Shown: positions 34,464 through 46,726 of the stretch, piece by piece
Layout of the letters: every line of letters starts with the position of its first letter
Position numbering within the stretch: the first letter of the stretch is position 1
Source: Lactuca virosa
Lineage: Eukaryota; Streptophyta; Magnoliopsida; Asterales; Asteraceae
Reading direction: 5' to 3'
Assembly: GCA_928212115.1 (NCBI GenBank)
Contig: CAKMRJ010005412.1
Location: forward strand, 254,223,980-254,287,979
Length of the DNA stretch: 64,000 nt
The notes under the pieces: model-generated
The model's input: the letters and a program-made list of their open reading frames with translations, nothing else
Told to the model about the DNA's origin: nothing
Database searches by the model: none
Made by a program: the position numbers and the translations under genes

Positions 34464-36692
34464 TGTAACGCCCAGTTCCTGGTATGTATTTCAAATTAAT
34501 TTATTCATTTTTAACTGGAACTCAACGAGTTGGAGGCCCCAAACTTGTCGAGTAGGAACAAAAATTGGACGTAGAACTTAAAGTCTACTCGACGAGTTGA
34601 GGGAATCAACTCGACGAGTAGGGCTGCAAGAATGAAACCCTAAATTTCAGGGTTTAGCACCCTATTTAAACACCTTAACCTCCAATGGCTGGCCACATTT
34701 ACAGCCTCCATCATCCCAAACCCTAGCCACGAAACCCTAATACGTTTTTGAGAGTTTTTAGCCATTTTTGGTGTATTCTTGAGGCTTGGAAGAAGAAGAG
34801 ACTTGAAGAAGGAACAAGGAAGTGAAGGAGAAGAGTAGATCCAGAAGTTGAGCTCCATTTCTGGTTCATTGGAGGTATAAAGCTCATATCTTGTCTATTC
34901 AATGTTTAGATATAGTTTTGGAGTGATTTCCCCATGTCTTGGTCCAAGATTGCTAGCTTTTGAGATTTGGATGTCCCAAGTGATTACTCTTTTAGATCTG
35001 TGGTCTAGAAGGACTTTCATTGCATAAAGGTGCAAACTTTATGGCCATGGGAGTCCCATGCAAGCTTTAGGATGCCATTTTGGCCTTTTAAGCTCCAAAA
35101 GGCCATGCATGGAGAGAAAGTTTGGGACTTTATGTGTTCATATGGTATCTAGAGTCTAGATCTCAGTTTATATGCTTTAGTTTGAAGTATTGTGGCTTTT
35201 GGATCAAGATCTAGAGCTTAAAGAATTAGGTTTTGAGCTAAACCCATTAAGTAGGGATATTAACGGGTAAAGTTGGAAACTTTACCCTTAAAAGGACACT
35301 TTCAGTATGTGGATGAAGTATGAGGCTTAGAACTGAAGGATAAGAGCTTAATCTATTAAGATGGCTCAACAGACTGAAGAACTCGTCGAGTCCATAGAGG
35401 AACTCGATGAGTTGGGTCGAAGTATCACGAGTCTATAAAGGGAAAAACTCGACGAGTTCAAGGATGACTCGACGAGTTGATTGAAGAAGTCCTGATTCTA
35501 TGGATAAGGAGGAACTTGATGAGTTGTGAAAGAACTCGAGGAGTTGGATCGTGATTAAGGGTTCTTGATTCATGAAACTCGACGAGTTGATGGACCAACT
35601 TGGCGAGTTGAGTCAACCAGGATGTTGACTTTGACCCGAATGTTGACTTTTACCAGGATATTGACTTTGACTATGACTATGACCAAAGTTAACCCTTAAG
35701 GGGGTTATGAGTATGAAAAGGCTAATTAAAGGAAAATTTTATGTGTAGGACACTGAGAGGGGTTGATTTCAGAGCATGAGTTTTTACAGCTATTCACAGT
35801 TATCGAGGTGAGTTACCTTCCAGTAGAGGTGCGTCTAAGGCACCAATGTCGAACCACCAGTAGGTGATTATAATTAAGATTATTGTCTTTATGATAAATG
35901 TCTAGTATGCCACTATTTGTTATGCTTTATGTGCTAGGATGCTATGATATTATGTGTTAGTGGTAGGAGGGGTGAAATAGTCCCCGGTTACAGGTTGAAA
36001 GAGACCGAAGGGGTAGACAATACCCATGTATGCCTAGCAGTATGTTTATGATATGTTATTATGTGGTAGTGGTAGGGGTGAAATAGTCCCCGGTTACCGG
36101 TTAAAAGAGACCGAAGGGGTAGACAATATCTATGTATGCCTAGCAGTATGTTTATGATATGTTATTATATGGTAGTTGTAGGGGGTGAAATAGTCCCCGT
36201 AACCGGTTGAGATAAACCAGAGGGTAGGTCGGGCACCCAGATATGCCTGACAGGTGTAGGTCGGACACCCAGGTATGTCTGACAGGGGTAGGTTGGGCAC
36301 CTCGGTATGCGTAACAGGGATAGGTTAAGCACCCTGGTATGCTCAGCAGGGTAGGTCGGGCAGCCAGATATGCCTGACAGTATGTTTATTGTATGGTATG
36401 TGGTATGATGGGGGAACTCACTAAGCTTTGTGCTTACGGTTTTCAGTTTTTGTTTCAGGTCCATCTTCTTCGAAGGTAAAGGAGGCGGCATGATAGCATC
36501 GCATCACACCACTATTTTCCGCACTATGATGTTCTTGGGATATTACTCTGACATTATTATGACTTGTTTTGAGACATATGATTTATGGGTTTTTATGATA
36601 TGAGATAAATTAATGATGTTTTCAATAATCTGTTTTATGAATTATTAAATTAAAAATGAAATTTTTGGTCTTCTATATTTTGGGATGTTACA
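34464..36692 (+). mobile_element. 3' LTR of the truncated Tekay element
   Basis: 2,229 bp from TGTAACGCCCAG to GGGATGTTACA. It carries about eleven copies of the palindromic word ACTCGACGAGT or close variants (34526-34620 and 35384-35605). Two and a half copies of a ~106-bp repeat follow (35966-36200; GAAATAGTCCCCGGTTAC), then about five copies of a ~38-bp repeat (36222-36380; GTAGGTCGGGCACCCAG). Sequence of another element in the opposite orientation starts right after it. Confidence 0.88.
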
Positions 36693-37476
36693 ATTCGCCT
36701 CATGAGGATTCAGCTGCCTCGACGCATAAACGATCACGTGACCCCGCTGCATAAGCACTATACCTAATCCCAAGATAGAAGCATCACAATAAACCACGAA
36801 GTCGTCAACACCCTTGGGAAATATCAAGATCGGAACCTTGCACAATCTCTGCTTCAGAGTCTTAAATTTTGCTACTGCTCCGACCCTGAACGGAAAGTAA
36901 ATGACTTCTTCGTCAGCCTGGTCAATAGAACTGAGATCCTGGAGAAATTCTTAATGAACCTCCGGTAGTACCCTGCTAAGACAAGGAAACTATGAATCTC
37001 TAATGGAGACCTCGGAACCTCCCACTCCATCTCTTGGAAGGATCGACCAATATACCCTTCTGATTGAGATGTGTCCTAAGAACTGCATCTCGTGCAACCA
37101 GAACTTACATTTGGAGAATTTGACATAAAGCATCTCCCTCCTCAAAGTCTCCAAAACCTCCCGAAGGTGATCCTCATGTTGCTCCTTGGTCTTAGAATAG
37201 ACCAAGATATAATCAATGAAGATGATCACCGACCGATCTAGCTTCGACCTATAAACCCTGTTCATGAGGTCCATGAATTCTGTCGATGCATTGGTTAGCC
37301 CAAAAAGCATCACTACGAACTTGTAATCACCATAGCGAGTTCGAAAAGCTGTCTTCTAAACATCCTCATACCGAACCCCCATCTAATGGTAGCCTGAACG
37401 CAAATCGATATTGGAAATCCAAGATGCACCCTATAATTGGTCTAACAAGTCATTGATCCTCAGAAGGGGATAACAG
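36693..37476 (-). pseudogene. pol: Minus-strand Gypsy pol fragment (RT to RNase H)
   Basis: Read on the minus strand from 37476: INDLLDQL, IDLRSGYH, FRTRYGDYKFVVMLFGLTNAS, the RT catalytic box as FIDYILVYSK (second Asp changed to Tyr), KFSKCKFWLHEMQFLGH, then RNase H (VVYCDASILGLGIVLMQRG, YASRQLNPHEAN), cut at 36693. Stops and frame changes are frequent. It has the same orientation as the pol end at 29296-29484 and could be the same element with its integrase deleted. This is an inference from position and orientation. Confidence 0.82.
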
Positions 37477-38231
37477 TGATGGGTTTTGAGCATCCTAACA
37501 CTCCTATGGTGTACATGCAACCCTAGAAACCTTGGATCTATGTTTTACTATTAATACATGCAAATTTGTTTTTCCAAGGTTCATAACCTATCTAGCATGT
37601 CATGGGGTACTTTAAACATAAAAAGCTAGAATAATTGCATACCTTTTCAATAGTGAGTTGATTCCTTGGAGTTTGAGATCCAAGCACCAATAATGTGGAT
37701 GCCTCAAATGGAAATCACAAATCACCACAAACTTGGAAAAACTATGAGAGTGTATGTTTTCTTGTAGAAATCGGCCACCTTTCTTTCACACACCACTAGC
37801 ACCATTTCAAGCATCATAAGCTCCTTTATATAGTGTGGAGGATTAGGGTTACATCCATGTAAACCCTAATACCCATGAGTCTTCCTTTCCAAGGATCCAT
37901 GGGTTAAAAGCTCCATGGACTCCCATGCATGCCAAGCCCATTCCAAATGAGTATTAGCCCACACTTATATAAATACAAGAGCCCATATTTAATTAGTCAC
38001 CTTTTTTATCACCAAATTAATTCTAAATTAATTTATGATCAATACTAATTAAATAATATGATTTCATATTAATATAATATAACCTATAATATATTAACAA
38101 ATCATAAACATACAATTCTCAAAGGTTTAACCATACAAATTGTTCGGGTGAAGTGCAACCCAAATGGACCATGTCGGGTCGGGTCAAGTATATACCAAAT
38201 AAATTTATGGACTTAGATACCTTATCCAACA
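37477..38231 (-). mobile_element. 3' LTR of Copia C
   Basis: 755 bp from TGATGGGTTTTGAG to CTTATCCAACA. It is the same family as the solo LTR at 3019-3769. On the minus strand it starts TGTTGGATAAGG after the tract CCAAGTGGGAGAC (38232-38245). The element is inserted in Gypsy pol. Its upstream end was cut off by the Tekay element at 39971. Confidence 0.9.
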
Positions 38232-38245
38232 GTCTCCCACTTGGA
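38232..38245 (-). promoter_or_regulatory. Polypurine tract of Copia C
   Basis: The minus strand reads TCCAAGTGGGAGAC next to the LTR start. Confidence 0.7.
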
Positions 38246-39079
38246 TAAGTCTAATAACTATATTTGCCTATATTACTTCAGGAACCAACCGGCAATCGTA
38301 GCTCTTAAAAATCTGTTGAACTATGAAGTGCCATTTTAGATAAGTGATCATATAATCCTCTGTTCTCAAGATATCAGCCGGACAAATACATGGAACAATG
38401 TCGTACTTATTGTCCAGCAGTTTGTTTCCCGATTTCCGATTTTTTTGACATAGAACTAAATTGAACACAACAATTAGGTTCTGACCGGGCCCGATACATA
38501 GGTCAAAACAAAATCATCGAGGGGCCCAAATATTGCTTTTAATCCTCCAAGGACTAGAAGGAACAGATAAACTTCGATTCATATACTCGTTTCTACTACT
38601 TGTTGAATTATACACAAAGGCACATTTTATAACATCAAGTTACTGATGTGTTTTCGTGCAATCAATGCATAACAAACTCATAGGCAACAACTCATATCTC
38701 TAGGTTTGAAGACTTATACGATATTACCGTCTCACGATCACTCGAGATAAATTCCATGAAGTGATGCAAGTGAGCGTGGGTTTATTCCAATACTCAGAGC
38801 TTATGAGCACTCATGAATGTTGTAGCAACCATTGCTATGGCAAAACACCTTTAGTCATCTACAAGCCCAATTCATGACAGTCTTAATTCATACCTACTTC
38901 CGACGTATGACTGACTGTGGAAGTTTGAATAAAGTAACTTATTCTGGAAGTCAAAACATGCAAAGCTGAAACAATAGTAAATAATTGATAAAAGACTGTA
39001 ACACCTTACTTATAAATAAACACACCTTTTATTCATCATCAAATGTCGATTACATTTTACAAGTTTTAGAAATAGCTAC
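38246..39079 (-). other. Copia C 3' untranslated region
   Basis: About 830 bp between the end of pol and the polypurine tract. No coding sequence recognised. This element has no accessory ORF like those of Copia A and B. Confidence 0.6.
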
Positions 39080-39970
39080 CTAATCTGTAAAACTAATATC
39101 ATCCTTCAGCTCGATGCGTCTCGCATGTTGTAAATGCCTAACCCTCTTCAGTCCATTCGCGAGGGGATCTGCATGATTCTCTTCTGATGATACCCTCTTT
39201 TCCACGACGAGTCCTTCTTCTATCTTATGTCTTATGAAATGATATTTTCTGTCAATGTGTCTGGATCTGCCATGATCTCTCGGTTCCTTGGCTAAGGCAA
39301 CCGCACTATTGCTGTCACAGAAAATCTCCATAGGCTCCTTAATAGCTGGAACAACTCCAAGGTCTCCGATGAAGTTCTTCAGCCATATCGCCTCCTTTTC
39401 CGCTTCACTCGCTGCTATGTACTCTGACTCACAAGTTGAATCAGCTACCGTCTCCTGCTTGGAACTCTTCCAACTGATTGCCCCTCCATTTAGAGTAAAG
39501 ACCCAGTCCGACTGAGAGCGGAAATTATCCCTATCAGTCTGAAAGCTAGCATCACTATACCCTACTACTCTCAAGCCATCACTCCCACCAAGGGTAAGTA
39601 TCCAATCCTTAGTCCTCCGCAGGTACTTGAGAATATTCTTTACCGCAGTCCAGTGAGCCTTGCCAGGGTTCCCCTAATATCTGCTGACCATGCTCAAAGC
39701 GAAGGCCACATCAGGGCGGGTACAAGTCATAGCATACATGATCGATCCAACAACGGAAGCATATGATAATCGACTCATCTCAGCTATCTCAGCCTCTATA
39801 CTCGGGCTCTGAGCCTTGCTCAATTTGGCATTGCTTTGGATCGGTAATTCTCCTTTCTTGGAATTCTGCATGTTGAACCTTTTCAACACCTTATCCAAGT
39901 AGGTACTCTGACTAAGTCCAATTAGTCTTTTATTCCTGTCTCTTAATATCCTTATCCCTAGTATATAGGC
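39080..39970 (-). pseudogene. pol: Copia C pol C-terminus (RT end and RNase H)
   Basis: On the minus strand, from the truncation at 39970: YILGIRILRDRNKRLIGLSQ, YLDKVLKRFNMQNSKKGELP, YASVVGSIMYAMTCTRPDVA, then an in-frame TAG (39676-39674, where relatives have CAG) and RNase H: VGYSDASFQTDRDNFRSQS, SWKSSKQETVADSTCESEYI, EIFCDSNSAVALAKEP, ending ELKDDISFTD at 39080. The RNase H residues (Asp of YSDAS, Glu of CESEY, Asp of FCDS) are present. The 5' two thirds of the element are absent because a Tekay LTR begins at 39971. Confidence 0.9.
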
Positions 39971-42416
39971 TGTAACGCCCGTGTTTCAGGGCTAAGCATT
40001 TTAGATGATGTAATAGTCTAGGTCAACTATTGTAACTCTTTTTGATGTAATAAAGATGAAATATTTGAGTATTATGTGAATTATGTGAATTTATATGCTT
40101 ATTATTTATTTATAAATGTATAATAAATAAAGGATAAAAATAAGCGTCAAAATTAAAGTGTGAGATAAACCCGATATCTCTACATAAAGTTGTAGTGGTC
40201 GAAACAAGGATTCTGAAGATATAAAGAACGTTGAAATCCGAGTTATAACAAAGAAGTTATGACCCGTCAAAGTTTAGCGACGGAACCGACACGGCACCGG
40301 GAAGCGTAAATAATGAATTTACGATAGAGCGACTTTTAGCCTTAGCGATCTAAACGAAAGTCGTAGAAAACGTTAAACCGAGAGCATCCATAAAAAGAAC
40401 ACCCAAATCTGACTTCGTATGAGGAAGTTATGATTTTTCGAAGTTTCGGCTTAGTAGTGTACAGCCCGAAGTTCGAATATTAGAACGAGCGGTTTCTAGC
40501 CGACACAACCTAAACGAGAATCGAAGATCTCATTAATAGTAGCCTAACCATAAAAAGACAGACAAAAACGGACGTCGAATGAAGAAGTTATGAATTTTTA
40601 ACAGACCAATCATGTCCCGACCTGTTAAAAATATAAATTTAAAATAAAGTCAAAATTTGCCAACGAAGTCTAAACGAAAGTTGTAGAGTACGTTCCCGCC
40701 TACGCGTGGATATAAAGAACGTCAAAAATAGAGCTCGTATGCGAAAGTTATGAATTTTAGAAGTCGGGATGTGAATTTGCGAGATAAGATGACGTGGCCG
40801 CATCTGAGCCGTTACTTGTTGTCCAAGGCTTCGCTTCGGATTGAGACACGTCGCCTCGCATACGCGCCGCGTAAGAGGGTACGCCCCGCGTTCGGAAATC
40901 GCTTGGTCTCGGAAGCTCCACGTCGCCCCACCGAAGCCGCGCCATCTGTCCCCTTATCCGAACTACGCCCCACGTAATGCTGTACGCCCAGCGTACCTCT
41001 GAAGGCTCGTGCCTATAAATAGGTTGCGAGGACACCCGACTTCCTCACTCCAAATCAACTTCTTTCTCTCACTAGTTTCTATCTCTAAGCCCCCTAACCC
41101 CCCCCCCTAAAGCCTAGGTAAACCCCCTAGCACCTGAAGGAAGCCCCGAGGCTCCCGGAGTCCCGAGAAAAAGGGTCTTTCGGTTCGGAACCGCTGCTCC
41201 AAGCGAAGTTCGGTTTTCTATAAAACCCACTGTAAGTGAGCTACGCCTACGCTATTTTAATATAGCTTTGATTTAATTATAGTAACATTATTATAACCTT
41301 AAAATAATTATTTGGGCTATTATTATGAGTTATATAGAGTGTCGTTTAACGATTATATAATCATAATAATAGCTAGACTATTAATTAGTCGCGGTTAGTG
41401 TTAGACTAAACCCTAGTGGTATTGATACTAGGTTTTGTCAAGGGAAAAATTGTTTTGAGATAACGAAGCGCTGTCCGAGTTTCGAGTCACCACCTAATCA
41501 GGTGAGTGCATAGTTACTTTCATCTTACACATAGATATGAAGTATTTTATATAAATTACGTGCTACGTGTGCATATTATCTGTATACTTGCTATATATGA
41601 TGGATGAACGATTTTATACATGTTTTAAATGATTTAAACTGTATATGTATTTTACATCTACAAAATGTGTTGTGTAAAACATGGGTAGATGTAATAGTTG
41701 CTGTGTGACAAATAAAATAATGAGAGGCCTCGTTATAGATGTTATTGATGATCCAGTCATCTAGCGGAATATAGATGACGACCACAGACTATTCTAGACA
41801 GTCCAGTGGAACGCTAGCAGGCTCGCAACCTGTAGGTGTTTATTTGAACTGTGTGCTCACCAGCAGTACTCCATCCCCCACATGGTTGCCTTATTTGACA
41901 TGAATTGCTGAGGAACCCCCGAAGCATGTGTTGTCACCCCGATGAAAGTCCTTAGACTAGGTCCCTTGTGTTAGATGTTTTAGGGACGTAAAGTGAGGAT
42001 AACGGGAAAGGGTAATCGGGTTTGTTTGGTTGATGAAAATAATAAACTTATTTATTATGGGTTTAAAAACCTATGTGCTCACCAGGCTCCCAAGCCCGAC
42101 CCACACAATTTTTTGTATTACAGGTAGTGGCGCATGAGAATAGATGTTTGGATGAGAGATAAGGGATTATAGGCCTGTAAATACGAAATAATGTAGTAAG
42201 GCTTATGTTGTACTGTTTATGCTTTTGATCTGTAATGAACATGACATCCCGAGTTTTTTAATGAAATACATTTCTATGGAAATGCTTTGATAAATCTTTA
42301 TCAAATTTTGTTTTGGGAACAAATTCCACAACTCTTTTATTTAAAATGTTACTCTGATTTTCAAACAAGCATAAACAAAATCGGTCTTTTCTGGCCGTGA
42401 AAATGGGGATGTCACA
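39971..42416 (+). mobile_element. 5' LTR of Tekay D
   Basis: 2,446 bp from TGTAACGCCCG to GGGGATGTCACA, followed at once by a primer site. It is the same family as the solo LTR at 30030. It carries dyad words tacgcgccgcgta (40861-40873), tacgccccgcg (40880), tacgccccacgta (40964-40976) and gtacgcccagcgtac (40982-40996), close to a likely start region. It is inserted in Copia C pol; the right-hand target-site duplication is not in the window. Confidence 0.92.
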
Positions 42417-42418
42417 GT

Positions 42419-42430
42419 TGGTATCTGAGC
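42419..42430 (+). promoter_or_regulatory. Tekay D primer binding site
   Basis: TGGTATCTGAGC, two bases inside the 5' LTR. It has one mismatch to the initiator-Met site TGGTATCAGAGC found in the other elements here. Confidence 0.82.
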
Positions 42431-42758
42431 ATTAGTTTAAGCGAACTAGGAATTTGTAGGATTTCTATACTTAAACTTAGAATGTTAAGCGATGATTGTG
42501 AGATATGAGCACTAGCTTATTTTAGGAATTGTGCCTAAAATGCTTTTATGTGCTAAATGCTTTGTGCCTGATATGTTGTTATTTGTTCGGATCTATGGTC
42601 TATTGCCGACCGGATTTGGAAACCTTATGTGTTTAGGATTCTAAACGTACAACTACGATATTAGAACTAACATGTAAACGTTTCGGAGTGATAAGGACGG
42701 TTTAAATGACTATCCTAAATAAAGATCTAAATTCACCTTATTCGGTGTATAGATCAAA
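42431..42758 (+). other. Tekay D leader
   Basis: About 330 nt of untranslated leader. No ORF. The stem-loop found in the leaders of Tekay 1 and of the element starting at 46727 is not present. Confidence 0.6.
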
Positions 42759-44597
42759 ATAGCAAGAACCCGCAGTGAAGCCGGGAATGCAAATGGGAAC
42801 AGAAACCAACCTCCAGTGATTAAGCAAATACCGGTTGTGGTAGCCGCTGCTGAGCCAATAACGATGGCCGGAGTGCAAGCGATGATCCAGGTGATGTTGG
42901 ATCATCAAATGGAGGAAACCAGACGTTTGCTCCAACAAAATCGAGAGGAAGCTACCATACCAATCGAACAGTCTGAGCTGAACGAAGGGCAGTCTGAGGA
43001 GGGGAACTACAGTGGGACCGTTGGTGAAGCCAACCCACCAATAGTTCGGCAAAACAATCAGGATGACGGAGTCGAGAGGAATGGATGCAAGTACAAGGAT
43101 TTTCTGACTTGCATGCCATCGACTTTCACTGGAAAGGAAGATCTGATCGGGGTCATGGATTGGATCTCGTAGATGGAGTTAGCTTTCATGACGTGTGGTT
43201 GTAGAGGCAAACTACATACCCCGTTTTCAGTGCGTCAGTTCCGAGGAGGCGTTGTGCGTTGGTGGAATACCCTAGGGAAGACTTTAAGCCCCAATGAGCC
43301 CCTGCAACTAACATGGGCAGAATTTTTGGTGCAATTCAAACGTAAGTACTGCTCAGCCCAAAACCTGCTCGAGCTAGAGAACCAGTTCCTAACCCTGAAG
43401 AAAGGAAGCATGTCCGTTGATGAGTACACCAACAACTTCACGGAGAAGATGGAGTTTGCCTTGCGTCTTTTCCGAGATGAACTGACAAAAATCGACAAGT
43501 ACGCAAAGTGACTTCCATGGGAGTACGCGGTGCCAGTGCGTCAGGCACCTACTCTGGAGGCAGCTATCTGGGCTGCCAAATCTGTGGAGGATATGATTAA
43601 GGGAAGAGCTGCCGGCATGGTTGAGTTTGGCGAGAAGAGGAAGTTCGAGGGGTCTGCAAAGCCCAACAATAAGAAGAGCAAGTTCAGTTCAAAGAAGTCT
43701 GGAGGAGGAGGGAATGAAGCAAAATGGTGCGAGAAGTGTAAGAAGAAGCACTTAGGGAAATGTAGCGAGGAGGTGACCTGCTACAAGTGTGGGAAGACGG
43801 GGCATTACGCCAACGAATGCACCGCCGGCAAAAGGGTGTGCTATGAGTGTCGTGAAGAAAGGCACATTGCAAGGGATTGCCCGAAGAAGAAAGAGGCGGC
43901 AAGGCCCAACATTCCACCAAATCCGAAGGCGAGAGCCTTCCATATGACGCTCGAGGCTGCGAAGGAGGCAGCAGACGTCGCTTCAGGTACCTTTCTTGTA
44001 AATGGTTTGCCTGCCAATATACTGTTTAATTATGGAGCCAACTACTCCTTTGTATCGCATAAATTTGGTGGGAAACTAGCATTGCCTGTAGAAAAACTTG
44101 ATAATGCCCTGATTGTAGAAGTTGCTAGTGGCAAGTTCGTACCTGTTAGTAATCGTATTAAGAACGTTGTCATCAGCTTAAACGGAAACGAATTCCACGA
44201 AGAGCTATTACCAATAGAGTTGAACGGTTTCGACATCGTTTTGGGAATGGATTGGCTTAGCGCCAATGATGCCGAGATACTATGTCGAAAGAAGATAGTA
44301 AGGGTAAATCCCTCTGGAAAGGAGTCATTTGTGCTGTACGGGGACAAACGTAGAGTGAATTCTAGAATCATCTCCCTAATGAAAGCCAAAAAATGTTTGT
44401 CCAAGGGATTCACATCATATTTGGCATTCGTGATCGATGCTAAGAAGGAAAAGAAGGAGGTGCAGAGTATACCAGTGGTGTGTGATTATCCGGAAGTCTT
44501 TCCCGAAGATCTTCCCGGATTACCGCCTGATAGACAAGTGGAGTTTCGGATAGACTTGTTACCAGGAACGACACCAATAGCAAAAGCACCATACTGA
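42759..44597 (+). pseudogene. gag: Tekay D Gag and protease
   Basis: The frame begins at 42759, where ATA stands in the place of the expected start ATG (next residues ARTRSEAGN). In order: Gag domain (VRWWNTLGKTL, FKRKYCS, YTNNFTEKMEFALRL), three Cys/His clusters including CYKCGKTGHYANEC and CYECREERHIARDC, and aspartic protease. The protease active motif DSG has become NYG (LFNYGANYSF), so it cannot work; IVLGMDWL follows. In-frame stops are TAG 43170-43172, TGA 43509-43511 and TGA 44595-44597, the last in the place of the Arg codon of APYRLAP. No frameshift is needed anywhere. Confidence 0.92.
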
Positions 44598-46726
44598 TTA
44601 GCACCGACAGAGATGAAGGAGCTTATGACGCAACTTCAGGAATTGTTGGACAACAGTTTCATTCGACCTAGTTCATCACCCTGGGGAGCTCCGGTGCTAT
44701 TCGTGAAGAAGAAAGACGGAAGCATGAGAATGTGTATAGACTACCGAGAGCTGAACAAGGCAACAGTGAAGAACAAGTATCCATTGCCAATGATTGATGA
44801 CCTATTCGATCAGCTGCAAGGTTCGAGCTATTTCTCAAAGATCGATCTTAGGTCAGGATATCATCAGCTGAAGGTGAGAAATCAGGATATCGAGAAGACT
44901 GCATTCAGAACAAGATATGGACACTATGAGTTCTTGGTCATGTTGTTTGGACTAACCAATTCTCCAGCAGTATTCATGGATTTGATGAACAGGGTTTGTA
45001 AACCATTCCTCGATAAATCCGTGATAGTGTTCATCAACGAAATTCTGATCTACTCGAAAAGCCAAGAGGAGCATGGCAAGCATCTACGAGAAGTGTTGGA
45101 AATCTTGACAAAGGAGAAGTTGTATGCAAAGTTCTCCAAGTGAGATTTTTAGATCCGAGAAGTCCAATTCTTGGGTTATGTGGTTAACCAGGAGGGAATA
45201 ATGGTTGACCCAGCAAAAATCAGAGCTGTGATGAAGTGGGAACGTCTGAAGAGTCCCACAGAGATTCGAAGCTTTCTAGGATTAGTTATATATTACCGAA
45301 GATTTATCCAAGGCTTTTCTTCGATAGCTGCTCCATTGACAGCTTTGACACATAAAGGAGCTACATACACATGGAGTGAGAAGCACGAAGAAGCGTTCGA
45401 GAAGCTAAAGAAGAAACTATGTGAAGCACCGATTCTTTCTCTTCCCGATGGAGTTGAAGATTTCGCCGTGTATAGAGATGCGTCGGGAGTCGAGTTAGGA
45501 TGTGTCCTGACTCAAAGAGAAAAGGTGATAGCATACGCGTCTAGACAATTGAAGGAGCATGAAAAGAACTACCTCACTCACGATTTGGAGTTGGCAGCGG
45601 TAGTTTTTGCTCTAAAGATATGGAGGCATTACCTCTATGGCACGAAGTGCAAACTTTTCACTGATCATAAGAGTCTCCAGTATCTCTTTAATCAGAAAGA
45701 ATTGAACATGAGACAACGACGCTGGCTGGAGTTACTCAAGGACTACGACTGTGAGATACTTTACCACCCTGGTAAAGCAAATGTTGTCGCTGATGCTCTC
45801 AGTCGAAAAGTCAACCTTGAGAGAAAAAGGCCAAGAGCGTTGAGAATAGAAGTTGTCTCGACGATTGTGGAGAGTATCAAGAAAGATCAAGAAGAAGCTT
45901 CAGAGAAGAATGACCGAAAGGAAGAACGTTTGGGTAAAACGTTAGTGTTCGGTACAAACAGTCAAGGACTGAAGGTATTCCAAGATTGAATTTGGGTACC
46001 TAAGACGGGTGGAATAAGAGATCTTCTGATGGAAGAAGCTAACAAGACCATGTACTCGATTCATCCCGGTAGCACTAAAATGTATAGGGACCTAAAACCC
46101 TACTACTGGTGGTCGACGATGAAGCTCGATGTTGCAAAGTATATGGCCGAGTGCGTAACTTGTGCTAGAGTTAAGGCACAACATCAGAAACCGTATGGGA
46201 TTTTAGAACCTTTACCTGTACCCATGGGTAAATGGGAAGACATCAGCATGGATTTTGTGACAAAACTGCCCAGGACGAAGAAAGGACACGACATGATTTG
46301 GGTGGTCGTGGATCGTTTCACTAAGAGTGCACACTTCATAGCAGCCAACGAGAGGTGGTCTATGGATAAGCTCGCAAATGCTTACGTGAAGGAGATAGTA
46401 AGACTTCACGGTGTTCCTCTTACGATCGTATCAGATCGTGATAGTCGTTTCACGTCGAGGTTTTGGAGAAGTCTACAAGAGGAATTGGGTACGAAGTTGT
46501 GATTGAGTACAACTTACCATCCGCAGACTGATGGTCAGAGCGAAAGAACGATTCAAACACTGGAATATATGTTGAGAGCATGTAACCTGGAGTTCCAAGG
46601 TAACTGGGATGAATACTTACCTCTGGTAGAGTTTTCCTACAACAATAGTTTCCAATCGAGCATCAAGATGGCACCCTATCAAGCTTTATACGGATAGAAG
46701 TGTCGTACGCCGTCTTGTTGGCTTGA
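44598..46726 (+). pseudogene. pol: Tekay D reverse transcriptase, RNase H and integrase, 3'-truncated
   Basis: It continues in the gag frame. RT has LFDQLQGSSYFSKIDLRSG and FGLTNSP, but the catalytic box FIDDIL reads FINEIL, so both metal-binding aspartates are lost. TGA 45141-45143 and TAG 45150-45152 replace the Cys and Trp codons of KCEFW. RNase H follows (VYRDASG, FTDHKSLQY, YHPGKANVVADALS). After TGA 45987-45989 comes integrase: CVTCARVKAQHQKP, MDFVTKLP, VVDRFTKSAHF, SDRDSRFTSRFW, TGA 46500-46502, and DGQSERTIQ with the Glu kept. After TAG 46695-46697 the text is cut at 46726 by the LTR of the next element. There is no frameshift over the whole 3.9 kb from 42759. Confidence 0.92.

Noticed and set aside
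42738..43052. Minus-strand ORF of 104 residues
   Set aside because: Shadow of the Tekay D gag frame on the other strand.
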